The translations under genes were made by a program, and so were the position numbers. A stretch of DNA of 64,000 nt from Comamonas sp. KCTC 72670 (lineage in GTDB: Bacteria; Myxococcota; Myxococcia; Myxococcales; Myxococcaceae), in contig BNCN01000017.1 of NCBI GenBank assembly GCA_014656495.1, positions 112,043 through 176,042 of the forward strand. The letters run 5' to 3'. The notes beneath the pieces are model-generated. The model was given only the letters and a program-made list of their open reading frames with translations. It was not told where the DNA came from and did not search any database. Positions 63,921 through 64,000 of this stretch are shown here, in pieces. Each line of letters opens with the position of its first letter. Within the stretch, counting starts at the first letter, position 1.

Positions 63921-64000
63921 TGAGAGGTGTTGAGTGACGCGCCGCCGCCGTGGACCCTGGCGTGCATGTCGAAGCCGGTGGAGAAGCAGGAGTGGTTCCG

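Overview
The window is chromosomal DNA of a myxobacterium, most likely of the Myxococcaceae (Myxococcus, Corallococcus or Pyxidicoccus type). Most genes are GC-rich, lipoproteins and secreted proteins are abundant, and three features point to this family: a SitA-type lipoprotein toxin, a dif chemosensory operon, and PilT and MglA-like motility genes close together.

Layout. 1-4.3 kb: the start of a pirin gene and a LysR regulator, a broken GrpB gene, a SitA-family toxin with an imm11-type immunity gene, and an IS256-type transposase remnant. 4.3-8.5 kb: a secreted DUF1552/DUF1592 pair and a degenerate zinc-ribbon/DUF4190-like reading frame. 8.9-18.7 kb: accessory genes for surface and secreted proteins. 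These include an Ig-like lipoprotein, a membrane-anchored transposase-type HTH protein, a three-gene metalloprotease operon and an S37-like protein that has lost its catalytic residues. 18.7-31.8 kb: recX, VOC and GNAT proteins, pilT plus a divergent pilT paralogue, an MglA-like GTPase translationally coupled to a PocR-domain histidine kinase, a NYN protein, a di-haem oxidoreductase, a protein of six tandem repeats, and thiL. 31.85-39.7 kb: the dif operon (difA, B, C, D, E, G) followed by larB and larC. 39.7-43.8 kb: a VOC protein, a CNB/HATPase sensor and a DUF6311 membrane protein. 43.9-52.5 kb: a tightly packed six-gene operon encoding an ECF-type sigma factor, a zinc-finger anti-sigma factor, a secreted caspase-like protein with a predicted beta-rich C-terminus, and three paralogous lipoproteins with DUF7151-like and leucine-rich repeats. 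53.4-63.3 kb: a giant secreted RHS/YD-repeat protein with a variable C-terminal toxin and an overlapping immunity gene. The base composition here is visibly less GC-rich than in the rest of the window. The right end carries an ISAzo13-type transposase fragment.

How the genes work together. The dif operon controls exopolysaccharide production in Myxococcus and is tied to type IV pili, so the nearby pilT genes and MglA-like GTPase fit a motility and surface neighbourhood. The two ends of the window each carry a polymorphic toxin-immunity cassette beside a transposase remnant, as expected for kin-discrimination islands. The most unusual unit is the sigma/anti-sigma/caspase/triple-lipoprotein operon, which looks like a self-contained envelope sensing and response system. 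I do not recognise it as a characterised system.
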